A stretch of DNA of 32,352 nucleotides from Alphaproteobacteria bacterium UBA2964. GTDB taxonomy: Bacteria > Pseudomonadota > Alphaproteobacteria > MPNO01 > UBA2964. The stretch's first letter is position 1. Every line of letters starts with the position of its first letter. Both the position numbers and the translations under genes were made by a program. The stretch spans positions 1 through 32,352 of the forward strand of contig CAJJCG010000058.1 in assembly GCA_905182615.1 (NCBI GenBank). The letters run 5' to 3'. The notes under the pieces are model-generated. The model was not told where the DNA came from and ran no database searches. It saw only the letters and a list, made by a program, of their open reading frames with translations. Shown here piece after piece: positions 1-7,987 of this stretch.

Positions 1-361
1 AGTGACCGAAGGGAACGAAGATGAGACAGAAATCGCAGACACGACAGACGGGTGCCGCCAAGGCGATCAAGGACATTCGCTGGACTACCCGCAAGCAGTA
101 TTAAGCAGAAGAAAAATCCGCATCCTACTGGAGAACTACTTCTTCCCGTCAGATCTGGAGGCATAGATCGAGGCGTTCGTTGATCACTAAAACCATCAAC
201 GCTACCAGGAGAGTATCAATAATCTGACACCCGCAGACGTCTACTTTGGGCGTGGCCAAGAAATTTTAAAACAACGGGAAATGAGCAAACTAAAAATCAA
301 GGAGATCTGGCGCTTGCAATACCGCAAACACGCCGCTTAATATTATCAACCAGATGAGCCA
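1..361 (+). mobile_element. Internally deleted, degraded IS3-family element (copy 1, left end cut by window)
   Basis: Reading from the ATG at 21, the frame starts like the OrfA HTH protein of an IS3-family element (AIKDIRWTTRKQY, stop, AEEKIRI). It then passes without a frame change into the C-terminal end of the OrfB integrase (LLENYFFPSDLEA, stop, IEAFVDH, then [17 protein letters not shown], ending RKHAA and TAA at 340-342). The central roughly 0.8 kb of a normal element, including the DDE catalytic core, is missing. In-frame stops follow KQY, LEA and DH, so it cannot make a transposase. The right end is placed at 361 because the sequence there ends in CA and its reverse complement (TGGCTCATC) resembles the left end of the other copy (TGGTTCATC). 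The missing left tip is about 11 bp. The element is about 96% identical by eye to the inverted copy at 28484-28855. Confidence 0.75.
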
Positions 362-412
362 GATCCTCTCTTAGATCAGGCCGCTACGTGTTCCAATTTA
401 TATGACGACGGA
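362..412 (+). repeat. 51-bp flank shared with the other IS-derived copy
   Basis: This stretch lies immediately outside the proposed right end of copy 1 and is identical, base for base by eye, to the reverse complement of 28433-28483. Similarity stops abruptly at 412/28433. At the other locus the same 51 bases are part of an open frame that runs on for about 90 more codons. Here that frame ends at a TAA directly after the homology. This looks like a piece of host gene carried along with the element. The alternative is that the true element end is at 412. Confidence 0.7.
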
Positions 413-457
413 TAACAACTATAAAATAGTTACACAAAACTTTCACAAATAGGCGTT

Positions 458-1342
458 TTAACTTGTTGCTTGAAACAATATGTCGAAATATTCAGCGTCG
501 GTGTTAGTTAGAGCAGTTACCAAGGCCTCGAAGCTTGTGGGAACCAGTCTTTCGGCTTCGGAATCGACGACGGTCATCTGATATTCTAAGTCTTTGAAGA
601 ATTTTAGGAGTTCTGAATGGCTCGACCCCGCGCGTTGAAGTGCCTCAGGGGTTACCTCGCACAGCACCGATGGTTTGTCTTTTGTGATTGTTTCTTTGGC
701 GCCATTGAGAAGATTCATTTCGAAACCTTGAACGTCCATTTTCAGCACATCAAGCCGTTTTCCGGGCAGCTCCTTTTTAAGAAAATCGTCTAGTGAATAT
801 ACGGGAACGGTTTCCTTGTGCCCATCACTGCGGCGAAGATTCCATTCAAAAAAACTATGGCCACCGGGGTTTGCGGAATCTGAATATAGAGTGATTTTTC
901 CACTCGTATCACTGAGGCCGGCTTGAATGGCTCTTAGATTATCTGTGGAAAGTAACGCGGCGTTTGCCACTAACAGACCGTATGTTTTAGGGTGAGGTTC
1001 AAAAGCGATTACCTGGCCGTTGGAACCAACAACATTTGCTGCCGTTAGGGCGTAATGACCAAAATTTGCGCCGGCATCAACAACCATTGCGCCTGGTTTG
1101 AGGAGGCCAATAAATACCTTCGTCTCGAGTGGTTCCCAGTGTCCGCGCCGAATTATCGCACGCGTTAGATTATCCCGTGTCGGGGCGGCCATTAGGTGAT
1201 AATGCCGCGTGCGCATCGCGAATGGTTGTGTAGGTCGCAAGAGATAAAACAAGGCCCTCCAAAGAGCGGAAAGCAGCCGACTACGATCTATCCGGTGGGT
1301 GGGGTATGCTCTCGCAATGGATTGAAATATTTTGTTGCGCAT
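458..1342 (-). CDS. FkbM family SAM-dependent methyltransferase
   Basis: A 294-residue protein with a class I methyltransferase fold. SAM-binding motif I is DAGANFGHYAL (residues 89-99). It is followed by an acidic post-I region (VIAFEPHPKTY), a motif with LDVLKMDVQGFEMNLLNGA, and SVLCEVTPEAL. The combination 'FEPHP...KMDVQGFE' is typical of the FkbM family (Methyltransf_21), which O-methylates sugars or polyketide hydroxyls. The substrate cannot be read from the sequence. The start is an ATG with no strong ribosome-binding site. The gene is alone on its strand: downstream lies the IS-derived remnant, and upstream it diverges from fni. FkbM genes are often near surface-polysaccharide loci, and a broken manC-like gene lies 15 kb away, but a link is only inference. 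Confidence 0.8.
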   Translation of the reverse strand: MRNKIFQSIARAYPTHRIDRSRLLSALWRALFYLLRPTQPFAMRTRHYHLMAAPTRDNLTRAIIRRGHWEPLETKVFIGLLKPGAMVVDAGANFGHYALTAANVVGSNGQVIAFEPHPKTYGLLVANAALLSTDNLRAIQAGLSDTSGKITLYSDSANPGGHSFFEWNLRRSDGHKETVPVYSLDDFLKKELPGKRLDVLKMDVQGFEMNLLNGAKETITKDKPSVLCEVTPEALQRAGSSHSELLKFFKDLEYQMTVVDSEAERLVPTSFEALVTALTNTDAEYFDILFQATS

Positions 1343-1480
1343 AAATCTTGTATTGAAGGATCCTCGTTCGGGCCACTATACGCTGTAAGGCAAAGACGGC
1401 AACGTAGCGACTAGATTGCCATTCTAGTTTGAAACGCTATCCTTATAGTCCTTATCGAATGAGGTTAGTTGGGACAGAGA

Positions 1481-2563
1481 ATGGCAAAATCAAAAGATTC
1501 GTTTAAAGCATTTGTCGGTGCTGGCACCGAAGCCCGCAAACGGGAGCACATTGAAACTGTCCTCGACACGAATGTGGCGGCGAAGGGTGTCACGACAGGC
1601 TTTGAAATGTTTGCTTTCGAGCATTGTGCCTTGCCTGAGCTTGATCTCGACAACATTGATTTGTCGACGACTGTTTTCGGCAGAAACATTCGAGCGCCGA
1701 TTCTGATTTCGAGTATGACTGGTGGTGCTGCTGTGGGCGGCGTGATCAACCGACGTCTTGCCGAATGTGCCCAGGAACTTGGATTGGCTATGGGACTCGG
1801 TTCGCAACGGGCTGCGATCGAAAAAGCTGAGTTGGCTGATACGTATAAGGTTCGAGATGTTGCGCCGGATATTCTGCTATTCGCTAATTTAGGTGCCGTT
1901 CAGCTGAATTATGGATATGGCATCGAGCAGGCGCGGCGCGCGGTGGATATGATTGAAGCAGATGCCTTGTTTATTCATCTCAATCCGCTTCAGGAGGCCG
2001 TTCAGAGCGAAGGGGACCGGAATTGGCGGGGTATTATCACAAAGCTTGAAGAATTGATTCGGGAAATTGAGGTCCCTGTCGTTGTTAAGGAAATCGGCAA
2101 TGGTCTATCGGCTGATCTTGCGAAGAAATTGATCTCAATTGGCGTTGCAGGAATAGATGTCGCTGGGGCAGGGGGAACGAGTTGGAGCGAAGTTGAAGCC
2201 AATCGACAGTCTGATCCGCTGATTAGAAAGGTGGCGCATAGTTTTGCCGGGTGGGGAATTCCGACAGCCCATTCTTTGATCGAAGTGCGCCGCGAGGCAG
2301 GAAGTTTGCCGGTGTTTGCCAGCGGTGGGCTGAGGACCGGCATCGATGTTGCCAAGGCTATTCGTTTAGGGGCAACATTGTGTGGTGTGGCGGCCCCCGC
2401 GCTGGGTGCAGCCGATGAGGATACTGAAACTGTAACTAAACATTTACAGTGTTTGATCGAAGAGCTGAAAATTGTCGCCTTTTGCACAGGATCGAAAAAT
2501 CTGGAAGACTTAACTCGCGCCCCTCTGCGCCGTATAAATGACTGGTCTACGGTTGATCTTTAA
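1481..2563 (+). CDS. fni: Type II isopentenyl-diphosphate Delta-isomerase (FMN-dependent)
   Basis: This enzyme interconverts isopentenyl diphosphate and dimethylallyl diphosphate for isoprenoid synthesis (quinones, undecaprenol, tRNA modification). It is a cytosolic TIM-barrel flavoenzyme using FMN, NAD(P)H and Mg. Family signatures in order are ISSMTGGAAVGG, AMGLGSQRAAIE, HLNPLQEAVQSEGDRNW (the catalytic/metal region), VVKEIGNGLS, DVAGAGGTSWSEVEANR, and the phosphate-binding FASGGLRTGIDVAKAIRLGA. The ATG at 1481 (360 residues) is preferred over a TTG four codons upstream because the protein then begins MAKSKDSFKAF, and GGGACAGAGA precedes it. Length is normal. A NUDIX gene follows after 65 bp with its own ribosome-binding site, so the two may be co-transcribed. 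Type I Idi is itself a NUDIX protein, but the downstream gene is not that family. Confidence 0.93.
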   Translation: MAKSKDSFKAFVGAGTEARKREHIETVLDTNVAAKGVTTGFEMFAFEHCALPELDLDNIDLSTTVFGRNIRAPILISSMTGGAAVGGVINRRLAECAQELGLAMGLGSQRAAIEKAELADTYKVRDVAPDILLFANLGAVQLNYGYGIEQARRAVDMIEADALFIHLNPLQEAVQSEGDRNWRGIITKLEELIREIEVPVVVKEIGNGLSADLAKKLISIGVAGIDVAGAGGTSWSEVEANRQSDPLIRKVAHSFAGWGIPTAHSLIEVRREAGSLPVFASGGLRTGIDVAKAIRLGATLCGVAAPALGAADEDTETVTKHLQCLIEELKIVAFCTGSKNLEDLTRAPLRRINDWSTVDL

Positions 2564-2569
2564 GTTGCT

Positions 2570-2590
2570 GAATGCAGACTGTCTGCATTC
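2570..2590. repeat. Perfect 9-bp inverted repeat between fni and the NUDIX gene
   Basis: GAATGCAGA (2570-2578) and TCTGCATTC (2582-2590) form a perfect stem with a 3-nt loop, starting 6 bp after the fni stop. There is no T-tract after it, so it is not a classic intrinsic terminator. It could be an mRNA-stabilising hairpin, an attenuating hairpin or an operator. Confidence 0.45.
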
Positions 2591-2628
2591 CGGTGTCATA
2601 TTAGATTGCGTATTTGATAGGAGTTTCT

Positions 2629-3333
2629 ATGGCTGTGCCACCACAACCAGTTCGTAAAGCTGGAACAAAAGCCCCTCGTCCGAAGGATGCTGCAACACTT
2701 ATAATTTATCGATTCGCAGGTAAGAATGTGGAAGTCCTGATGGGACAACGCCATAGCAAACATAAATTCTTGCCGCAGCGATATGTGTTTCCCGGTGGCC
2801 GGGTTGATGCACGGGATAGCCGGGTACGCACGGCGACGACATTACGTCCAGACGTGGAAGAGTTGCTTTCACGCCGGGCGAAACCGGCTCGGGTTCGTGC
2901 GCTCGCAGCGGCGGCGGTCCGAGAAACATTTGAAGAAGCCGGACTTATCATCGGTAAACCCGATGCTGAGCCAAAGCGTTCAGTGCCCAAGAATTGGCGG
3001 CCATTCTTTGATCTAGGTGTGGCGCCATGCTTTGAAAATCTGAATTATGTCGCTCGAGCTGTCACACCGCATTGGCGTCCAATCAGGTTTAATGCGCGGT
3101 TTTTTATGATTGATCATCAGCATGTTGAAGGAGAGCTTGGTGGCGACGGAGAACTTCTGAAGCTCTCTTATATACCGATCCCCGAGACAAAAGAGTTCGA
3201 GTTGCCGTTAATTACGACCAGAGTGATGGAACTTGTTGAAAATCTAGCTCGGAATCCACCCGCCCCAAAGAAACGGCGGACGGTTACCTATTTCCAGCAT
3301 AACGGAAAATTTCACGACATGTTTGATGAGTAG
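2629..3333 (+). CDS. NUDIX hydrolase with degenerate Nudix box (CoA/RNA pyrophosphatase-like)
   Basis: The ATG at 2629 is chosen over a TTG five codons earlier because ATAGGAG sits 6 nt upstream. That gives 234 residues. The N-terminal half has a beta-strand pattern typical of NUDIX (ATLIIYRFAGKNVEVLMGQRH, YVFPGGRVDARD at about 52-62). The core is RETFEEAG (98-105), the REUXEEXG half of the Nudix box. The preceding GX5E part is not recognisable because 30 or so residues are inserted between the GG and the helix. This arrangement is seen in the NUDT7/NUDT19-like and related bacterial NUDIX proteins that hydrolyse nucleoside-diphosphate-linked compounds such as CoA derivatives. The exact substrate is unknown. 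It converges with the DUF2794 gene, with 21 bp between the stops. Confidence 0.8.
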   Translation: MAVPPQPVRKAGTKAPRPKDAATLIIYRFAGKNVEVLMGQRHSKHKFLPQRYVFPGGRVDARDSRVRTATTLRPDVEELLSRRAKPARVRALAAAAVRETFEEAGLIIGKPDAEPKRSVPKNWRPFFDLGVAPCFENLNYVARAVTPHWRPIRFNARFFMIDHQHVEGELGGDGELLKLSYIPIPETKEFELPLITTRVMELVENLARNPPAPKKRRTVTYFQHNGKFHDMFDE

Positions 3334-3354
3334 GGGCTGCTTCCGGGGCGTGTT

Positions 3355-3699
3355 TTAGCGAGATACGAGTTTCAAGTGGCGATCAAAGACGGAAAGAACG
3401 TCTGTAAGTTTTTTCCCCCGTTTCAGCATATTGCCGCCGGCGCCCACGACGTAGTCACCGTGGCGGTGCGTTCCTTTGGCATATTTGAAAACGGTGAAAA
3501 CCGGATGGGTCCCGGTATCCCGGTAAATTGAGAAGGCGGACATCCCCTTGCCATGATCAATGGCATAATCTTTCCATTCACCACTGATAACGCGGCGACT
3601 GTAATGCGATAAAAGCTGATTTAATTCGATCTTGGTAAAATAAACAGACACTGTGTCTTTAAGTTTAAAATCCTTGAGTCGAACAATCTTGGGCATCAT
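3355..3699 (-). CDS. DUF2794 domain protein
   Basis: A 114-residue protein matching the general pattern of the alphaproteobacterial DUF2794 family: an N-terminal basic stretch, FTKIELNQLLSHYSRRVISG, then EWKDYAIDHGKGMSAFSIYR, and near the end a glycine-rich GAGGNMLKRGKKLTDVLSVFDRHL. No catalytic residues or membrane segment are visible. The function of the family is not established. The start is ATG-ATG with a purine-rich GGAG about 12 nt upstream. It diverges from the YfgM-like/bamB/der operon across a 185-bp intergenic region that must hold both promoters. Confidence 0.82.
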   Translation of the reverse strand: MMPKIVRLKDFKLKDTVSVYFTKIELNQLLSHYSRRVISGEWKDYAIDHGKGMSAFSIYRDTGTHPVFTVFKYAKGTHRHGDYVVGAGGNMLKRGKKLTDVLSVFDRHLKLVSR

Positions 3700-3884
3700 C
3701 CCACCTAGTGCTCCAGCCTAGTTTAGTTCAGTTTTTTTTCAAAGATTATATTCATTATACGGGAGCGTCGTCTAGCGATCTGACGCCATTTTTCTGCCAA
3801 ATAAGGGTGTTTGCCTTGCTGACGCGGCATGGCTATTGTAACGCCGCTTTTAAAAGCATTTGTACCGGTCCCTAGGAGTTTGAT

Positions 3885-4535
3885 GTGGGCGATATTTTTC
3901 GCGAAATTGATGAAGAACTGCGGCAAGAGCGGTTTGAGAAACTATGGCAACGCTATGGTAAAATCGTTATTGGTGCTGCAGTTGCCGTCGTTGTAGCAGT
4001 TGGCGGGTATAAGGCTTTTGAACATTATCAAACGAAACAGCGGGAAACCCAAAGCGCCCAATATGCGGCGGCATCAAATTTGCTCGCCGAAGGTAAAAAA
4101 ACCGAAGCGGCGGCATTGTTCGCGGGGTTGGGTCAGGATGGAAATGCAGGGTACGCCGTATTGTCCCGTTTCCAGCAGGCCGCGATAAAGGCGGACATCG
4201 GTGACATACCTGGTGCAACTAAGATGTATGATGAGATATCAGCCGACGATGGTGTTGATAGCTCCTTGAGGGACGCCGCTGTTATCTTCAGCGTATCGCG
4301 TCAAATCGATAGCGGCAGTACTGATCGTGCAACATTGGAGAACAAACTGGCTCCCTTGATGGGCAAGGCTAGTCCATGGCGCCATTCAGCGAATGAATTG
4401 AGCGGGCTTCTTGCTCTTCAAGCGGGAGATTCCGCTGTCGCCGGCAAACGATTTACTATTATTGCTGATGATCTTAAGGCTCCTCAGCGAATGAGGACGC
4501 GAGCGTCCCAAATTCTTGCCGTCATCCCCAAGTAA
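3885..4535 (+). CDS. YfgM-like tetratricopeptide membrane protein (ancillary translocon/OM-assembly factor)
   Basis: A 216-residue bitopic inner-membrane protein. It has a short charged cytosolic N-terminus (EIDEELRQERFEKLWQRYG), one membrane helix at about 26-44 (Val/Ala-rich, IGAAVAVVVAVGG), then a periplasmic helical domain with TPR-like pairs (AEGKKTEAAALFAGLG, GDIPGATKMYDEI, SGLLALQAGDSAVAGKRF). This architecture and the position directly before bamB and der match the TPR_21/YfgM family. In E. coli YfgM associates with PpiD and SecYEG. The start is GTG: AGGAG lies 6 nt before it, and the nearby ATG at 3883 is out of frame. The next gene, bamB, begins 21 bp after the stop. Confidence 0.85.
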   Translation: MGDIFREIDEELRQERFEKLWQRYGKIVIGAAVAVVVAVGGYKAFEHYQTKQRETQSAQYAAASNLLAEGKKTEAAALFAGLGQDGNAGYAVLSRFQQAAIKADIGDIPGATKMYDEISADDGVDSSLRDAAVIFSVSRQIDSGSTDRATLENKLAPLMGKASPWRHSANELSGLLALQAGDSAVAGKRFTIIADDLKAPQRMRTRASQILAVIPK

Positions 4536-4556
4536 CGGAAGGCATAGAAGCTCATT

Positions 4557-5870
4557 ATGCCTCGTCTTCTTCTTGTCATTCTGTCATCTATGTTGATTGC
4601 TGGATGCGGTAGCTGGTTCGGCGCAAAGGAAGAGAAAGGTCTGCCGGGGAAACGCATTTCAGTGCTATCTCTTGAAACGTCGCTTAAGCCCGATCCTAAA
4701 TTATCTGATTTGGCAGTTCGCCTGCCGCGTCCTTATAAGAACCGGAACTGGGCGCAAGCTGGGGGTACGCCGAGCCATGCCATGCATCATCTTGCCGCTC
4801 CTGGTGGTCTTGGTAAGGTGTGGGAAGTTGATATCGGTGATGGCACTGATGGTGATGCTCAACTGATTACGGCTCCTGTGGTATCTAATGGCCGTATTTA
4901 TACAATGGATGTCGACGCAGAAGTTCAGGCCTTGGATGCCGCTACCGGGCAAACGATTTGGCGTGTCAGTATTGCGCCCAAGGATGAGGATGACGGCACG
5001 CTGGGTGGTGGGCTTGCTGTCGCGAACGGGAAATTATTTATAACTACAGGTTTTGCGCAGGTTATCGCGTTGGATGCCGGTAACGGTAAGGTTCTTTGGC
5101 GTCGGACACTTAACGGGCCGATTAGGGCAGCGCCAACAGTGTTTAGAGGGCGCGTTTTCGCGGTGACCATCGCCAATGAGCTGCACGCCTTAAATGACTC
5201 CGATGGTAAGACATTGTGGACCCATATTGGTATCACCGAAACTGTTGGTCTGCTTGGTGGAGCTGCACCGGCAGCGGCGGGGTCTGTAGTCGTCAGTTCA
5301 TTCTCATCAGGAGAAGTTTTTGCGCTGCGGATCGAAAATGGACGGGTCATTTGGTCGGATTTGCTGACCGTAATTAGACGATCAAGTCCGCTGTCTACAC
5401 TGTCCCATATTCGGGGGCGGCCCGTTATTGATCGCGGGCAGGTCATTGTCACAGCGAATAGTGGACGGACGGTCGCAATCAACCTTCGGACGGGCGCGCG
5501 CGTTTGGGAAAAACGTGTCGGTGCGGGCAATGGTCCCTGGGTTGCGGGTGAATTTATCTATGTCTTGTCGGCGTTTGGTGAACTGATCTGTTTGTCGAGA
5601 CGAACCGGTGGCGTCCGTTGGGTAACCCAGCTGCAACGGTATGAAGATGAAGAAGATCAGGAAGACCCGGTCTTCTGGACGGGCCCCATCCTTGCCGGCA
5701 ACCGCCTGTTGATCGGTGGCAGCCATAAAGAAGTTTGGTCGATTTCTCCATATACTGGCCGTATTCTCGGCAGGGTCAAAGTATCGGGCCCGGTATTTAT
5801 TCCGCCGGTTGTCGCGAATGATACGGTTTATATCTTGTCTGACGACGCCAAGCTTGTAGCCCTTCGCTAA
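4557..5870 (+). CDS. bamB: Outer-membrane assembly lipoprotein BamB
   Basis: A 437-residue lipoprotein of the BAM complex, which inserts beta-barrel proteins in the outer membrane. The signal peptide ends in a lipobox (LIAGC, Cys17). Mature residue +2 is Gly, consistent with sorting to the outer membrane. The rest is an eight-bladed PQQ-like beta-propeller made of repeats such as VVSNGRIYTMDVDAEVQALDA, VANGKLFITTGFAQVIALDA, GRVFAVTIANELHALNDSDGK and VANDTVYILSDDAKLVALR. It lies between the YfgM-like gene and der (4 bp spacing), the order conserved in many proteobacteria. Length is in the upper normal range because of a 50-residue linker after the lipid anchor. Confidence 0.93.
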   Translation: MPRLLLVILSSMLIAGCGSWFGAKEEKGLPGKRISVLSLETSLKPDPKLSDLAVRLPRPYKNRNWAQAGGTPSHAMHHLAAPGGLGKVWEVDIGDGTDGDAQLITAPVVSNGRIYTMDVDAEVQALDAATGQTIWRVSIAPKDEDDGTLGGGLAVANGKLFITTGFAQVIALDAGNGKVLWRRTLNGPIRAAPTVFRGRVFAVTIANELHALNDSDGKTLWTHIGITETVGLLGGAAPAAAGSVVVSSFSSGEVFALRIENGRVIWSDLLTVIRRSSPLSTLSHIRGRPVIDRGQVIVTANSGRTVAINLRTGARVWEKRVGAGNGPWVAGEFIYVLSAFGELICLSRRTGGVRWVTQLQRYEDEEDQEDPVFWTGPILAGNRLLIGGSHKEVWSISPYTGRILGRVKVSGPVFIPPVVANDTVYILSDDAKLVALR

Positions 5871-5874
5871 TATC

Positions 5875-7245
5875 ATGACTTTCAGGTTGGTTATCCTTGG
5901 TCGGCCTAATGTCGGAAAATCTACGCTCTTCAATCGGTTGTGCGGTGTCCGAGCGGCGCTCGTCGACCCGACACCCGGTGTCACAAGAGATCGCCGCCTA
6001 GGTGAAGCTTCGTTAGGCGATTTAAAATTCCAGGTCATTGATACTGCCGGACTTGAGGAAACCCCTGATGGTATTATGGAAGGGGCTATGCAGGATCAAA
6101 CGCAGGCTGCAATTGAAGATGCAGACGCGGCTTTTCTGCTGATTGATGCGCGTGCCGGCGTTACACCGGTTGATCGGCATTTTGCTGATCTTCTGCGGAA
6201 GATTACCATTCCGGTCTTTCTCGTTGCGAATAAATGTGAAGGCAAGGCGGGTGCGCCTGGGCTCTATGAAGCATTTGCACTTGGTCTCGGTGAGCCGACC
6301 GGCATATCCGCAGAGCATGGTGAGGGGCTCGTCGATCTGTATGAAGTTATTGCACCCCTAATCGATGCGGCTGAGGAGCCTGTTGATGAATTTGCCGATG
6401 AAGATTTAGAAAACACCTTTGTTGAAGAGACGGGGCCGCTTCAGATGGCTATCGTTGGTCGGCCCAACGTTGGAAAATCGACGCTCCTGAACAGCCTGTT
6501 GGGCGAGAACCGTGTGATTACCGGGCCTGAACCTGGCGTAACCCGGGATGCGATCTCGGTAGATTGGGAATGGCAGGGGGAACGGGTCAAAGTTTTTGAT
6601 ACCGCTGGGTTGCGCCGCCGGTCGCGTGTCCAAGAAAAATTGGAGAAACTCTCTGCCGCCGATACCATGAGGGCAGTAAAGTTTGCTCACGTCGTTGTAC
6701 TGGTTCTTGATGGTACAGTAATGGCGGAGCGCCAAGATCTTACGATTGCAGAACATGTCGTCGAGGAGGGAAGGGCACTGATCATCGCGGTGAATAAGTG
6801 GGACCTCATAGATGACCGTGCAGCGGCATTGAACAAATTGACCGACCGACTGCAAAGATCATTACCGCAAGTGCGCGGAATTCCAATTGTCACAATGTCC
6901 GCTCTTACCGGAAACGGCATCGACAGATTGATGCCGGCGGTCCGGGAAGCATTTGATATCTGGAAGATCAGATTGCCGACTGGCCCGTTAAACCGTTGGC
7001 TCGAAGATATTCTGGACAATCATCCGCCACCGCTCTCAAAGGGAAGAAGGTTGCGGCTACGCTATATTACACAGGTTAAGGGACGGCCACCGACCTTTGC
7101 CGTGTTTTCCAGTAGACCGGCCGATTTTCCGGAATCCTATCGCCGATATTTGGTGAACAGCTTACGGGAAACATTTGGCCTTGATGGCGTGCCTATTCGG
7201 CTCAATCTGCGCGGTGGCAAGAACCCTTACGTAAAAGACAAGTGA
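5875..7245 (+). CDS. der: Ribosome-assembly GTPase Der (EngA)
   Basis: A 456-residue tandem GTPase needed for maturation of the 50S subunit. The first G domain has P-loop GRPNVGKST at 9-17, switch region DPTPGVTRDR, DTAGLEE and the G4 motif NKCE. The second has GRPNVGKST at 195-203, PGVTRDAI, DTAGLRRR and NKWD. A C-terminal KH-like domain ends in RGGKNPYVKDK. Both P-loops are intact. It starts 4 bp after the bamB stop with no separate promoter, so it is translated from the bamB transcript. It stops at TGA and converges with the SDR gene 13 bp away. Confidence 0.97.
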   Translation: MTFRLVILGRPNVGKSTLFNRLCGVRAALVDPTPGVTRDRRLGEASLGDLKFQVIDTAGLEETPDGIMEGAMQDQTQAAIEDADAAFLLIDARAGVTPVDRHFADLLRKITIPVFLVANKCEGKAGAPGLYEAFALGLGEPTGISAEHGEGLVDLYEVIAPLIDAAEEPVDEFADEDLENTFVEETGPLQMAIVGRPNVGKSTLLNSLLGENRVITGPEPGVTRDAISVDWEWQGERVKVFDTAGLRRRSRVQEKLEKLSAADTMRAVKFAHVVVLVLDGTVMAERQDLTIAEHVVEEGRALIIAVNKWDLIDDRAAALNKLTDRLQRSLPQVRGIPIVTMSALTGNGIDRLMPAVREAFDIWKIRLPTGPLNRWLEDILDNHPPPLSKGRRLRLRYITQVKGRPPTFAVFSSRPADFPESYRRYLVNSLRETFGLDGVPIRLNLRGGKNPYVKDK

Positions 7246-7258
7246 CGCTTTAGGTCAG

Positions 7259-7981
7259 CTACTGGGCGTTGACGACTTTGCCGTGGTGTAAACACGTTGC
7301 TTCAGCCAATTCGACAAAAATATCGGTAATGTCTTCAGGTGCAGGCAGAGTCATTGGGTCTTCGCCCGGGTAGGCGGCAGCCCGCATCGATGTTCTGACA
7401 GCTCCAGGATTGATCGAATTTATTTTGAGAGCCGTCTCTGACATCTCTTCTGCCCAGGTTCGCACAAGCGCTTCGAGGGCAGTTTTGGTAACGGCGTAGC
7501 CTCCCCAATAGGCTCGCCCACCGGCAACCCCTGTTGTTAAAAAAATTGCTCGGCCAGCATCAGACTCGAGCAAGAGAGGCTGCAGTGTCCGAATCAGATG
7601 CCAGTTCGCCGTGAGGTTTACATTTATCAGGTCCTGCCAGCTATCGGGTTCAATCTGCGAAACGAAAGTCATTTCACCGAGCAGGCCAGCATTTCCAACC
7701 AAAATATCCAGTTTGCCGAAACGGCCACCTATAGCAGGGGCCAGTTTTTCGATTTCGTCACTTTGCTGAAGATCGAGCGGTACTAATGTCGCCTGAGCTT
7801 GTCCGTCGCTCTCCGTTCTGATGGCGTCATCTACTTCTTCGAGCCCGGCAACGGTACGAGCAGTGAGAATGACATGGGCGCCTTCAGCGGCGTATCGTTT
7901 AGCGACTGCAGCGCCGATTCCACGGGAAGCGCCAGTAATGAGGGCAACCCTGCCGGCCAGGCGGTTTCCGCGATCCGCCAT
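7259..7981 (-). CDS. SDR family NAD(P)-dependent oxidoreductase
   Basis: A 240-residue classical short-chain dehydrogenase. It has the Rossmann motif TGASRGIGAAVAKRY near the N-terminus (TGxxxGIG), NAG at about 97-99 (VGNAGLLG), a catalytic region in which the Ser is replaced or shifted (FLTTGVAGGRAYWGGYAVTKTALE, with YxxxK as YAVTK), and INPGAVRTSM after it. This resembles the YciK-like SDRs. The natural substrate is unknown. It is the last gene of the minus-strand dnaB-to-SDR cluster, starting 6 bp after the purF stop. The Thr/Gly at the usual catalytic Ser position (TTGVAG) is notable but seen in this subgroup. Confidence 0.87.
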   Translation of the reverse strand: MADRGNRLAGRVALITGASRGIGAAVAKRYAAEGAHVILTARTVAGLEEVDDAIRTESDGQAQATLVPLDLQQSDEIEKLAPAIGGRFGKLDILVGNAGLLGEMTFVSQIEPDSWQDLINVNLTANWHLIRTLQPLLLESDAGRAIFLTTGVAGGRAYWGGYAVTKTALEALVRTWAEEMSETALKINSINPGAVRTSMRAAAYPGEDPMTLPAPEDITDIFVELAEATCLHHGKVVNAQ

Positions 7982-7987
7982 ATGAAT

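Noticed and set aside
4925-5530. 201-codon frame antisense to bamB
   Set aside because: Shadow of the beta-propeller gene; low-complexity Pro/Ser/Thr composition and no start signal.
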